A stretch of 64,000 nt of DNA from an uncultured Pseudomonadota bacterium. GTDB lineage: Bacteria > Pseudomonadota > Gammaproteobacteria > Steroidobacterales > Woeseiaceae. The translations under genes were made by a program, and so were the position numbers. The stretch's first letter is position 1. Each line of letters begins with the position of its first letter. Of the stretch, positions 19,488-27,207 are shown piece by piece. Under the pieces are notes generated by a model. It had not been told where the DNA came from. It saw only the letters and a program-made list of their open reading frames with translations, and did no database searches. The stretch lies in NCBI GenBank assembly GCA_913055625.1, contig CAJXJW010000004.1, positions 234,153-298,152 on the forward strand, given 5' to 3'.

Positions 19488-20366
19488 TCAGCCGTGGCCG
19501 GATTCAGCCGGGTCGGGCCATTCCGAGACGACGAGTTCTTCGTCGAGATCGCCGTCCGCGCGGTGCTTCTCGTCGTCCTGCTCGTCCATGTCGTCGGCGA
19601 GAGGCACCAACTCGGGCAGGTCGACATGCCCCTCGTCCTCGTCGTCCGAGGCACCCGCTTCGTCGACGGCGGCCGCTGCCGCGCCGTCCTCCGACGCATC
19701 CGCTTCCGCTTCCGGCTGCAGAACCGGCACCTCCGCGGTCGGCGTTTCCTCGTCGCCGCCCGCCGGCGCCGGGTCGGCAGGCTCGTTGCCCGTGGTGTCT
19801 TCGTCGACGTCCGGCAAGTCGAGTTGTACCCGCAGACTCTCCCAGTCGGACAGGTCGGCGAGTTCCGGCAGGTCGTCGAGCTTCTTCAGCCCGAAGTAGT
19901 CGAGGAACGATTTCGTCGTGCCGAACATTGCCGGCCGGCCGGGCACGTCGCGATGACCGACGACACGTACCCACTCCCGCTCCATCAGCGTGCGAATGAT
20001 ATTGCTGCTGACCGACACACCACGGATCTCCTCGATCTCGCCGCGCGTGATCGGCTGCCGATAGGCAACCAATGCAAGGGTCTCGAAGAGTGCGCGTGAG
20101 TACCGCGGCGGCCGCTCCTCCCACAGCTTCTGCAGCCGGTCGGCCATCGCCGCTTTAACCTGCATGCGGAAGCCGGACGCGACCTCGAGGATCTCGATGC
20201 CCCGCGCGGAATAGTCCTCATTGAGGCCTTCGATCGCCTTGCGAATCTCGGCCTTCTCCGGCGTCGAGCGGCCGTCGAACAAGCCTTGCAGCTGATCGAT
20301 GCTCAGAGGGCGCCCTGCAGCGAGCAGCGCTGCTTCTATGAAGTACTGTATTTCCTGCTGTTCCAT
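19488..20366 (-). CDS. scpB: Segregation and condensation protein B
   Basis: ScpB dimers bind ScpA, the kleisin that bridges the SMC heads of the chromosome condensation complex. The 292-residue product has two winged-helix domains in the first 180 residues, with the conserved ALVAYRQPITRGEIEEIRGV near residue 90. The last 100 or so residues form a long acidic, low-complexity tail rich in Asp, Glu and Ala, longer than in the smallest ScpBs. smc itself is at 32894-36400 in this window. Confidence 0.94.
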   Translation of the reverse strand: MEQQEIQYFIEAALLAAGRPLSIDQLQGLFDGRSTPEKAEIRKAIEGLNEDYSARGIEILEVASGFRMQVKAAMADRLQKLWEERPPRYSRALFETLALVAYRQPITRGEIEEIRGVSVSSNIIRTLMEREWVRVVGHRDVPGRPAMFGTTKSFLDYFGLKKLDDLPELADLSDWESLRVQLDLPDVDEDTTGNEPADPAPAGGDEETPTAEVPVLQPEAEADASEDGAAAAAVDEAGASDDEDEGHVDLPELVPLADDMDEQDDEKHRADGDLDEELVVSEWPDPAESGHG

Positions 20367-20394
20367 GAACTCACACTGATTGAATTGGCGCCGC

Positions 20395-21306
20395 TTACCC
20401 TGCGTCGCCGGTATCTGCCATCGGCAATTCGGAATCGCCTTCCACCAGCCGTACTTTCGAGGCGGCCCGCACGTGTAGCGGCGCGAACTCGTCGGATTGA
20501 ACGACTTCGATGACCGACTCCTTCAGCAGTTCCAACACGGCAATAAACGTGACCGCAACGCCCATGCGCCCTTCCTCGGGGTCGAACAGGCTGACGAAGT
20601 TCGTGAACGTGCTCGCGCGAATGCGCGACAGAATCTCCGACATGCGCTGCCGTACCGACAGCGGCTCGCGCTGTACGTGAAGGTTCGAAAACATCTCGGC
20701 ACGTTTCAGCACATCGTGAAACGCGAGAAGCAGTTCCTTCATTGTAATGTCGGGCAGCTTCGTCACCACCTTGCGCTCCGGCGCTTCGGCCGAAACCGGG
20801 TAGACGTCGCGCTCGAGCCGCGGTAGATCCGAAATATCCTGCGCCGCTTTCTTGTAGCGCTCGTACTCCTGCAAGCGCCGCACAAGCTCGGCGCGCGGAT
20901 CTTCCTCGTCTTCCTCTTCCGTCTGCGGGCGCGGCAACAGCATGCGCGACTTGATCTCCGCGAGCATCGCGGCCATGACGAGGTACTCGCCGGCGAGCTC
21001 GAGCTGCATCTCCTGCATCAGCTCGATGTACTGGACGTACTGCTTCGTAATCTCGGCGATGGGGATGTCGAGGATATCGATGTTCTGCCGGCGAATCAGG
21101 TAGAGCAGCAGGTCGAGCGGACCCTCGAAGGCCTCGAGGAACACCTGCAGCGCGTACGGCGGAATGTAGAGATCCTGCGGCAGCGTCGTGATTGGCTCTC
21201 CATCGACGACGGCGAACGGCATTTCGCCCTGCGCCGGCGACGTGGCCTCGTCCTGCACGGGCTTGGGCGCGTCCTCCTTGCTCAGGACCTTGAGTTCGGG
21301 TTTCAT
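20395..21306 (-). CDS. scpA: Segregation and condensation protein A (kleisin)
   Basis: ScpA is the kleisin of the SMC-ScpAB complex. The ATG at 21306 gives a 303-residue protein; the 35-residue in-frame extension has no family similarity and runs towards the upstream gene. The signature FEGPLDLLLYLIRRQNIDI lies near residue 59. Helical SMC-binding regions are at both ends, with a charged central linker (about residues 125-160). It ends 29 bp before scpB. Together with smc this shows the cell uses SMC-ScpAB. Confidence 0.94.
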   Translation of the reverse strand: MKPELKVLSKEDAPKPVQDEATSPAQGEMPFAVVDGEPITTLPQDLYIPPYALQVFLEAFEGPLDLLLYLIRRQNIDILDIPIAEITKQYVQYIELMQEMQLELAGEYLVMAAMLAEIKSRMLLPRPQTEEEDEEDPRAELVRRLQEYERYKKAAQDISDLPRLERDVYPVSAEAPERKVVTKLPDITMKELLLAFHDVLKRAEMFSNLHVQREPLSVRQRMSEILSRIRASTFTNFVSLFDPEEGRMGVAVTFIAVLELLKESVIEVVQSDEFAPLHVRAASKVRLVEGDSELPMADTGDAG

Positions 21307-21361
21307 TCGGGGGTTCCGGTCGGTAAGGGCGCATTCTAGCGCAAATCCGCCTCGGAGCGGA

Positions 21362-21991
21362 TCAGCGCAGCGCGTCCACCGCGCCCCGCCCGACCCGGAG
21401 AATTTCGACACTGCCGTGCGACAGGTCGAGCACGGTGGTCGGCTCGACGCCGACCGGGCCGCTGTCGATGATCACGTCGACATCGTGCCCCACCCTGTCC
21501 TCGATATCCTGCGGGTCGGTGAGCGGCATTTCGTCGCCAGGCAGCGACAGTGTGGAACTCATGATGGGCTCTCCCAGGCCTTCGAGCATGGCACGCACAA
21601 CGGCGTGGTCCGGCACGCGCAGACCGATGGTGCGCCGTTTCGGGTTCTGCAGGCGCTTGGGCACTTCCCGAGTGGCGGGGAGAATAAATGTGTACGGGCC
21701 GGGCGTCAGGCTGCGAATGAGCCGGTACGCCCAGTTGTCGACCCGGGCATAGGTACTGATCTCCGAGAGGTCGCTGCAGACCAGCGTGAAGTTGTGGGAC
21801 TTGTCGGTGCGCCGGATCCGGTGAATACGGTCCATTGCGCGTTTGTCGCCGATGTGACAGCCGAGCGCGTAACACGAGTCCGTCGGGTAGGCGACCAGTT
21901 CCCCACCGTGCAGCGCCTGCACGACCGAGTCCACGAGGCGCGGTTGCGGGTTCGACGGATGGATTTCGATGAGGCGTGCCACGCGGCGCAT
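21362..21991 (-). CDS. Sua5/YciO/YrdC-family protein (threonylcarbamoyl-AMP synthase-like)
   Basis: Family members make threonylcarbamoyl-AMP for the t6A modification of ANN-decoding tRNAs, or are the less understood YciO branch. The ATG at 21991 gives 209 residues beginning RVARLIEIHP, typical of YciO. Motifs include YPTDSCYALGC, KSHNFTLVC and PGPYTFILPAT. Context next to scpA also fits YciO. Whether it is the main TsaC of the cell cannot be decided from this window. Confidence 0.85.
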   Translation of the reverse strand: MRRVARLIEIHPSNPQPRLVDSVVQALHGGELVAYPTDSCYALGCHIGDKRAMDRIHRIRRTDKSHNFTLVCSDLSEISTYARVDNWAYRLIRSLTPGPYTFILPATREVPKRLQNPKRRTIGLRVPDHAVVRAMLEGLGEPIMSSTLSLPGDEMPLTDPQDIEDRVGHDVDVIIDSGPVGVEPTTVLDLSHGSVEILRVGRGAVDALR

Positions 21992-22094
21992 TTTAGGCCA
22001 GCAAACGGCGTCTGCAAGTGCCGCGCCGACGGCAGGCTTTTTCAACCCATTCAAGCTATCATCCCCCTCCCTTTCCCATGCCGACGGGCCGGCA

Positions 22095-22661
22095 ATGCAG
22101 CTGCTTTTCGAATTCCTCCCGCTGATTCTCTTCCTCGCAGCCTTCTACCTGAAGGACATCTACTTCGCTGTAGCCGTGCTGATGGTTGCCATGCCGATCG
22201 GCTTCGCGATCAAGTATTACCGGACCCGGACCGTCGACAAGATGTACCTGTGGTCCACGGTGTTCCTGCTGGTTGCCGGTACCGCGACGCTGTATTTTCG
22301 GAACCCGAAGTTCCTTTACTGGAAACCCACCGTCTTCTACTGGGTCGTTGGGGCAGTGTTCCTTGCCAGCACCTGGGTTGGCGACCGTCCGCTGGTGCGC
22401 CGCTTCTTCGACATGACCGGCGAGTTGCCGACATCCAACCTGCCGGCGGAATCGTGGCGCCGGCTGAACCTGGTCTGGGTGTTGTTCTTCGCCGCCATGG
22501 GACTGATCAACATCTACGTGGCCTATACGTTTTCGGAAGCGGTATGGGCCAACTTCAAGGTCTTCGGACTGCTGGGCCTTACACTGATATTCATGCTGGC
22601 CCAGGGCATGTGGCTGTTCTCGCGGCTGGATGCCAACGCACCGGGCGAAGAGGAATCCTAG
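22095..22661 (+). CDS. yciB: Inner membrane septation protein YciB/IspA
   Basis: This is a 188-residue polytopic membrane protein with about five helices. The ATG at 22095 gives the canonical start MQLLFEFLPLILFLAAFYL; the upstream in-frame extension overlaps the divergent gene and is rejected. Conserved features are FYLKDIYFAV near residue 17 and the NPKFLYWKPTV and ESWRRLN segments. YciB is linked in E. coli and Shigella to septation and envelope integrity. It starts a plus-strand operon with yciI and a bolA-family gene. Confidence 0.94.
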   Translation: MQLLFEFLPLILFLAAFYLKDIYFAVAVLMVAMPIGFAIKYYRTRTVDKMYLWSTVFLLVAGTATLYFRNPKFLYWKPTVFYWVVGAVFLASTWVGDRPLVRRFFDMTGELPTSNLPAESWRRLNLVWVLFFAAMGLINIYVAYTFSEAVWANFKVFGLLGLTLIFMLAQGMWLFSRLDANAPGEEES

Positions 22662-22671
22662 GGAGACGCCG

Positions 22672-22971
22672 ATGTGGTACGCCATCATGAGCGAAGATGT
22701 TTCTGACAGCCTGCCGCTACGCGCGAAAGCACGGCCGGCACACCTCCAGCGCCTGACGCAATTGCGCGACGAGGGACGCCTGTTGGTTGCGGGTCCGCAC
22801 CCGTCGATTGACTGCGAAGACCCGGGAGACGCGGGCTTCTCCGGAAGCCTGGTGGTGGCGGACTTCGACTCGCTTGCGGACGCCGAATCCTGGGCTGCCG
22901 AAGACCCCTACCAGGCCGCCGGCGTCTATGCCCGTATCGTCGTCAAACCGTTCAAGGCCGTCCTGCCGTGA
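22672..22971 (+). CDS. yciI: YciI-family protein
   Basis: This 99-residue ferredoxin-fold (dimeric alpha-beta barrel) protein starts at the ATG at 22672, MWYAIMSEDV. The His-Asp pair proposed as an active site in the family is present: RPAHLQRL and the later ADFDSLADAESWAAEDPY segment. The biochemical function of the family is not established. It lies 10 bp after yciB and its stop overlaps the GTG start of the next gene. Confidence 0.9.
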   Translation: MWYAIMSEDVSDSLPLRAKARPAHLQRLTQLRDEGRLLVAGPHPSIDCEDPGDAGFSGSLVVADFDSLADAESWAAEDPYQAAGVYARIVVKPFKAVLP

Positions 22972-23258
22972 CCGAGGAGCGCCTCGCCGCCATCGAAAAA
23001 CGGCTCGCTGAGGCGTTTTCGCCGACCCGGCTGCTGGTCAAGGACCAGAGCCACCTGCATGCCGGGCATGCGGGTGCTCGGGACGGTCGCGGCCATTTCG
23101 ACGTGCTGGTCGTTGCCGAGACATTCGTTGGCCGTTCGCGCCTCCAGCGCCACCGTGACGTGTACGAATGCCTGTCCGACCTGCTGCAATCGGATATTCA
23201 CGCATTGCGCATCAAGGCCTATTCTCCCGAGGAATTCGCAAAGAATCGGCCTGAATAG
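22968..23258 (+). CDS. BolA-family iron-sulfur/redox partner protein
   Basis: This 96-residue BolA-fold protein contains the conserved HAGHAGARDGRGHFDVLVV segment, whose His residues help bind the shared [2Fe-2S] cluster with monothiol glutaredoxins, and the helical RLQRHRDVYECL segment. The start is a GTG whose last two bases form the stop of yciI (GTGA), a clear coupling. Family members are either BolA (morphology regulator) or IbaG-like; length and sequence resemble BolA proper, but the assignment between them is not certain. Confidence 0.9.
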   Translation: MTEERLAAIEKRLAEAFSPTRLLVKDQSHLHAGHAGARDGRGHFDVLVVAETFVGRSRLQRHRDVYECLSDLLQSDIHALRIKAYSPEEFAKNRPE

Positions 23259-23296
23259 GCTATGATGTGCGCCCTCTTCAATTCAGGATTTTCCGA

Positions 23297-24088
23297 ATGT
23301 CTATGAATCGGACCGGACGCCGGGTCTTTCGGCGCACCGCAATTGCCATCGGTTTGCTGAGCGCGGGCCTTGCCGTCGCGGAGACAGAGTTGACCGTCAA
23401 CGGCGTCACGGTCGACAGCTCAGTTGTCGACATTTACGCGCAGTCGCGGCTGCAGAAGCCCGCGGCACAGGTCTCGGAAAGCGAGCGCGCCATGCTCGTG
23501 GAGGAGCTCACCGATATCTACCTGCTGACCACGCAGTCGAGGGCGAAGGAACTCGCCGAGACGCCGGAACTTAAGGCACAGATCGAACTGCAGAAGCGCG
23601 GAATCCTGGCGCAGGCCACCGCTGCTGACTTTCTCGACCGGAACCAGGCGACAGACACCGAGATCGCGGCGGAATACGCGAAGCAAATTGAGCTGGCACC
23701 GCAGACGCAGTTCAAAGCCCGGCACATCCTGGTTGAATCACAGTCTGCCGCAAACGAGCTGATCGCCGAACTGGATGGCGGCGCCGACTTCGCGGAACTG
23801 GCGAAGTCCAACTCGACCGGCCCATCCGGGCCGAATGGTGGTGATCTCGGCTGGTTCACACCTGATCAGATGGTCGCGCCATTCTCCGCTGCCGTCGAAG
23901 CCCTGGAAGACGGCGCCTACACAGAGGCACCGGTGCAAACGCAATTCGGCTGGCACGTGATCATGCGTGAAGAAAGCCGCGCCGCAACCCCGCCGACGCT
24001 CGAGAGCGTGCGCGACATGGTCAAGCAAAGTGTCGAGCAGCGGAAACTGCAGGAGTACCTGACGCAGCTGCGCGAACTTAACAATTAG
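23297..24088 (+). CDS. Exported parvulin-type peptidyl-prolyl isomerase
   Basis: This 263-residue protein has a signal peptide (about residues 1-28, ending GLAVA), an N-terminal helical chaperone region and a C-terminal parvulin (PpiC/SurA-type) domain. That domain carries ARHILVESQSAANELIAEL, GGDLGWFTPDQMV and TQFGWHVI. It should help fold periplasmic or outer-membrane proteins. The ATG at 23297 has AGGA nine bases upstream and is preferred over a GTG at 23267. It ends 24 bp before a strong terminator. Confidence 0.92.
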   Translation: MSMNRTGRRVFRRTAIAIGLLSAGLAVAETELTVNGVTVDSSVVDIYAQSRLQKPAAQVSESERAMLVEELTDIYLLTTQSRAKELAETPELKAQIELQKRGILAQATAADFLDRNQATDTEIAAEYAKQIELAPQTQFKARHILVESQSAANELIAELDGGADFAELAKSNSTGPSGPNGGDLGWFTPDQMVAPFSAAVEALEDGAYTEAPVQTQFGWHVIMREESRAATPPTLESVRDMVKQSVEQRKLQEYLTQLRELNN

Positions 24089-24111
24089 CGCTGCTCTTTT
24101 ACTTAATCTCG

Positions 24112-24142
24112 AAAAAAAGGGCGCCGTGAGGCGCCCTTTTTT
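24112..24142 (+). terminator. Terminator of the yciB-to-parvulin operon
   Basis: A GGGCGCC/GGCGCCC stem flanked by A-runs and followed by six Ts lies 24 bp after the parvulin stop. It ends the plus-strand operon. Confidence 0.92.
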
Positions 24143-24158
24143 GTTGCCGAATTTGAAC

Positions 24159-24201
24159 TGTGATTCTGGTCACATCATCGAATCAGCCGCATCCCTACTA
24201 T
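24159..24201 (+). promoter_or_regulatory. Class II CRP-dependent promoter
   Basis: TGTGA-N6-TCACA at 24159-24174 matches the CRP core consensus perfectly. A TACTAT -10 box (4 of 6) lies at 24196-24201, which puts the start near 24208 and the CRP site centre at -41.5. That is exactly the class II activator position. No CDS lies downstream on this strand; the only candidate product is the RNA at 24208-24306. Confidence 0.7.
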
Positions 24202-24207
24202 TTCCCG

Positions 24208-24306
24208 CGAGTCATCCCTAATCGCTCGGGGGTGGCTCCTCCAACCCTCGCATCTCCTTTTAGGTTGATACGAGAACTAAGTCGGCAGGGACGCCGACTT
24301 TTTTTT
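24208..24306 (+). ncRNA. Predicted CRP-activated small RNA with anti-Shine-Dalgarno loop
   Basis: A transcript of about 99 nt is predicted from the CRP promoter to an intrinsic terminator (stem AAGTCGGC/GCCGACTT at 24279-24300, then eight Ts). It has no sensible ORF. A hairpin at about 24230-24247 presents the loop CTCCT, complementary to the Shine-Dalgarno AGGAG. This resembles known loop-type sRNAs that block ribosome binding. The match to any named RNA family is unknown; the RNA is inferred, not proven. Confidence 0.6.
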
Positions 24307-24310
24307 GCTC

Positions 24311-24345
24311 AAAGAAAAAGGCTGCCTTTCGGCAGCCTTTTCCCG
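24311..24345 (-). terminator. Terminator downstream of the octapeptide-repeat gene
   Basis: A perfect 11-bp stem AAAAGGCTGCC/GGCAGCCTTTT with a 4-nt loop has T-runs on both sides. It can end minus-strand transcripts from the repeat gene and also back up the sRNA terminator on the plus strand. Confidence 0.85.
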
Positions 24346-24419
24346 TAGGAGAAAGGGCGAACGATCCTGTCCGAATTCCAATGAGCGAATTTGGAATTGC
24401 CCTTTCAATCTTTGCCGCT

Positions 24420-25808
24420 TCAGAAGCGGTTCGCCTCTCCCGCGACTAGCAAGCCACGTTCATTCGGCTGCGTGCCCTTGAATGACCAGACTGCACCCTT
24501 GCCACGCACTCCATTGGCGAGACTCGGCGTGTAATCGATATCAAGACCACCGATAGATATGCGTCCAGACGCAGCGTCCACGGCCGACGGAATACCGGTC
24601 ACGAACACTTCAGTTGCGCCAGGTACATACTGCTCAGCGGAGATCGAAACGCTATCGGCGTAAAGGTACCCAGGCCCGGCGATCGAACCTTCAACTGATA
24701 CGAGGTCACCAACGGCGATGTCGCTTAGTGTCGATAGTCCTACCAGTACGGTTTGACCGAGAGAACTGAACGAACCGTTGTTTCGATCAATAGAATCAAC
24801 CGGTCCCGTGAGTAGCACGTCAGCTTGATCAATTCCCAAGACGTCGGCTTGATCTATGCCCAGCACGTCCGCCTGGTCGATGCCGAAGACGTCGGCCTGA
24901 TCGATGCCCTGCACGTCAGCCTGGTCAATACCGAAGACGTCGGCTTGATCAATACCGAAAACGTCGGCTTGATCAATACCGAAAACGTCGGCCTGATCGA
25001 TACCCTGCACGTCAGCCTGGTCAATACCGAAAACGTCAGCTTGATCAATACCCAGCACGTCGGCCTGGTCAATGCCGAAGACGTCGGCCTGATCGATACC
25101 CAGCACGTCCGCCTGATCAATGCCGAAGACGTCGGCCTGATCGATACCCTGGACGTCAGCCTGGTCAATACCGAAGACGTCGGCTTGGTCGATGCCGAAG
25201 ACGTCGGCCTGATCGATGCCCTGCACGTCGGCCTGGTCGATGCCGAAGACGTCAGCCTGGTCAATACCTAGCACGTCGGCTTGGTCGATGCCGAGGACGT
25301 CGGCTTGATCGATACCAAGCACATCGGCCTGGTCAATGCCCAGAACGTCAGCTTGGTCGATGCCGAGGACGTCGGCTTGGTCGATACCCAGCACATCGGC
25401 CTGGTCAATGCCGAGGACGTCGGCTTGGTCAATTCCCAGCACGTCAGCTTGGTCGATGCCCAGCACGTCGGCCTGGTCAATGCCTAGTACGTCGGCTTGG
25501 TCGATTCCCAGCACATCGGCCTGGTCAATACCCAGAACATCGGCTTGGTCGATACCCAGAACATCGGCCTGGTCGATACCCAGCACGTCGGCCTGGTCAA
25601 TGCCCAGCACGTCAGCCTGGTCAATGCCCAGCACGTCAGCCTGGTCAATGCCCAGCACGTCGGCCTGGTCAATGCCCAGCACGTCGGCTTGGTCGATGCC
25701 ACGGACAGAACTCTGCGTGCCAGCCGCGAAAGTCTCGCATGGCATCCAGAGTGCAACTAGCGTCGCTCCCAGAACCAATGCAGTTCTGGCGCCTATTGCG
25801 CTTCTCAT
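24420..25808 (-). CDS. Exported tandem octapeptide-repeat protein with DUF5666-like C-terminus
   Basis: The 462-residue product starts at the ATG at 25808, preceded by GGGAG at ideal spacing. A signal peptide spans about residues 1-29 (cleavage near ETFAA-GTQ). Residues 37-332 are 37 perfect tandem copies of GIDQADV plus one variable residue: Leu in 24, Phe or Gln in the rest. Residues 333-462 contain two segments resembling DUF5666 (GPVDSIDRNNGSF...VGDLVSVEGS and FVTGIPSAVDAASGRISIGG). The protein is very acidic in the repeats, one Asp pair per eight residues, and has no cysteine after the signal. It is probably secreted or surface-located. Its function is unknown: a beta-solenoid, an ion-binding repeat or a polypeptide precursor are all possible. 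Immediately upstream on the same strand is a DUF6502-like gene. Confidence 0.8.
   Translation of the reverse strand: MRSAIGARTALVLGATLVALWMPCETFAAGTQSSVRGIDQADVLGIDQADVLGIDQADVLGIDQADVLGIDQADVLGIDQADVLGIDQADVLGIDQADVLGIDQADVLGIDQADVLGIDQADVLGIDQADVLGIDQADVLGIDQADVLGIDQADVLGIDQADVLGIDQADVLGIDQADVLGIDQADVFGIDQADVQGIDQADVFGIDQADVFGIDQADVQGIDQADVFGIDQADVLGIDQADVFGIDQADVLGIDQADVFGIDQADVQGIDQADVFGIDQADVFGIDQADVFGIDQADVQGIDQADVFGIDQADVLGIDQADVLGIDQADVLLTGPVDSIDRNNGSFSSLGQTVLVGLSTLSDIAVGDLVSVEGSIAGPGYLYADSVSISAEQYVPGATEVFVTGIPSAVDAASGRISIGGLDIDYTPSLANGVRGKGAVWSFKGTQPNERGLLVAGEANRF
24813..25700 (-). repeat. 37 tandem 24-bp repeats inside the octapeptide gene
   Basis: The array is 888 bp long, exactly 37 units of 24 bp, each encoding GIDQADV followed by Leu, Phe or Gln. 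Units differ mainly at synonymous third positions (for example GAT/GAC, CAA/CAG, GCT/GCC), and every first seven residues are identical. From the N-terminus the eighth residues are 18 Leu, then F Q F F Q F L F L F Q F F F Q F L L L. Because the unit is a multiple of three, copy-number change keeps the frame. Confidence 0.97.
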
Positions 25809-25828
25809 AATTTTCGCTCCCAAATTTC

Positions 25829-25847
25829 GGCCCATCATCTTTGGGCC
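25829..25847 (-). promoter_or_regulatory. Inverted repeat in the leader of the octapeptide gene
   Basis: GGCCCA and TGGGCC form a perfect 6-bp inverted repeat with a 7-base spacer, 21 bp before the chosen start codon. It could be an operator or an mRNA hairpin controlling access to the ribosome site. Confidence 0.35.
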
Positions 25848-25973
25848 TAACTCCAACCTTCCTTAGAAAGGTGGCTGCCGCATCCTTCGACAACCGTTAA
25901 ACTGGTACCTTGCTAACAAATACTCATTTAATTCGGAATAATTCGCTCAATTCTTCCGAAATTTCGACAAATC

Positions 25974-26843
25974 TTATTCTGCGTCTGCTTCTATGCCTCG
26001 CTGATGTAAGATATCGCGGAGTTCTTGGCGATCTTTCAAATCATCAACGTAGTGAACCATGTAAAAGCCTGTACTCTTGCGCACTTCATTGGGTATGTTT
26101 TTCTTCTCATTCGCTGAGAACCAAACGTCTAGTTCTTCGAGAAAGTTTTGACCTCGCTCCTTAATGTACTGATCGAACAGGTCAATGACATTCTGAGTGC
26201 ATCCCTCATCGGCGAATACTTGCCTATCGAAATAGCCGCTTCCCTCTGCCTCTTTGTCTATGTTCTTCGCGGCGGTGGAAAATACCCGATAACCAATTTC
26301 TCCCAACCTTCGAATCAGCTTCGGCGAAAGCGCTTCGTGCACGTAGTTTCTGCGTACCGCCTTATATCGACCGTCAACCTCCACCACAGAACCGGACCGT
26401 AATAGTTCGTCGAGCATTTGTTTCGGCGCCATATCGCCGCTGTAGCTCTTCACTAGTTCTGTAAACGTAGGTTCATCCTGGCTATTCGACACATACGGTA
26501 AGTCCAATGGGATCCCGTATGGGCCTGTGTACATAGGATCATTGAACCAACCCGCCAAAACTCTTTCCGGCCGGGAATACTTCTTGTCTCTCGAGTCTTC
26601 AAAAGTCACCCGGTCAATTACGTTCTTTACTTCTTTCCGGGTAAGACCTGTAAGTATTGCGACCCGCGACTTGTTGACTCTTCCCTCAACCTCGAAGTCT
26701 CGAAGCGCCGACTCCACGTACACTTCTTTCGCGGACTCCGAAAACTCTGCATGTGTAACGCCTTGAGCTATCAATAGCCGCACTAATGGCTTGAGCATTA
26801 GCTTTAGCGCGCCCTTTAAATGGTCCTTTACCTTTTCCGCCAT
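25974..26843 (-). CDS. DUF6502-like protein with helix-turn-helix segment (copy A)
   Basis: The 289-residue protein is soluble and charged. The N-terminal part holds LKPLVRLLIAQGVTHAEF, then a likely helix-turn-helix (NKSRVAILTGLTRKEVKNVID, about residues 57-77). A middle motif is FTELVKSYSGDMAPKQMLDEL. The C-terminal third is helical and charged. I identify it from memory as DUF6502; a regulatory role is inferred from the HTH only. It is a diverged paralogue of the gene at 29070-29912. AGGA nine bases upstream supports the start. It lies 165 bp upstream of the octapeptide-repeat gene on the same strand, so the two may be functionally linked. Base composition is more AT-rich than the flanking chromosome. 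Confidence 0.75.
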   Translation of the reverse strand: MAEKVKDHLKGALKLMLKPLVRLLIAQGVTHAEFSESAKEVYVESALRDFEVEGRVNKSRVAILTGLTRKEVKNVIDRVTFEDSRDKKYSRPERVLAGWFNDPMYTGPYGIPLDLPYVSNSQDEPTFTELVKSYSGDMAPKQMLDELLRSGSVVEVDGRYKAVRRNYVHEALSPKLIRRLGEIGYRVFSTAAKNIDKEAEGSGYFDRQVFADEGCTQNVIDLFDQYIKERGQNFLEELDVWFSANEKKNIPNEVRKSTGFYMVHYVDDLKDRQELRDILHQRGIEADAE

Positions 26844-27207
26844 CTATGGGCATCCTGTTTGACATAAACGTACCACCACAGTTAAGCCTCCACAATCAGC
26901 AGGAAGTGAGAAAATTGGGATTCTTTTCCCCAATACCGTCAATTCTTAACGAAGAATCTGCGACTTACCTTACCGACGTGCCCATTCAAGAGAGACAGGC
27001 CACGTAAGTGCCAGATATTGTTAAGTTTAACCCAAGCACAGGAATACGGCGAACTTGGGCAATGGCCGAAAGATAACGACTGGGGCTTCCGATCTAGCAA
27101 ATTGCTCTCTCAGAACGAAAATGGCAATAAGGCACCAATATCGCTCAAGAGAGCTACTAAACGCGCATCGGTTTCACACGAAACTACTATTCGCCAAGCA
27201 AGAATGC
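26844..27207. other. Noncoding gap upstream of DUF6502-like copy A
   Basis: This 364-bp AT-rich stretch lies between the 3' end of the OppA-like gene and the start of the DUF6502-like gene, and should contain the latter's promoter. An imperfect inverted repeat ATTGGG/CCCAAT is seen near 26916-26935. A plus-strand reading frame from 27018 overlaps the OppA-like gene end and has no recognisable features. I see nothing else in it. Confidence 0.4.

Noticed and set aside
24813..25700. A CRISPR array, suggested by the regular repetition
   Set aside because: Units are contiguous 24-mers with no unique spacers, and they are in frame inside a gene with a signal peptide.
24825..25866. Several open frames on the plus strand across the octapeptide array, up to 176 codons
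   Set aside because: The 24-bp period keeps any stop-free frame open along the whole array. The minus-strand frame has a signal peptide, good ribosome site and a non-repetitive C-terminal domain; the plus frames have none of these.
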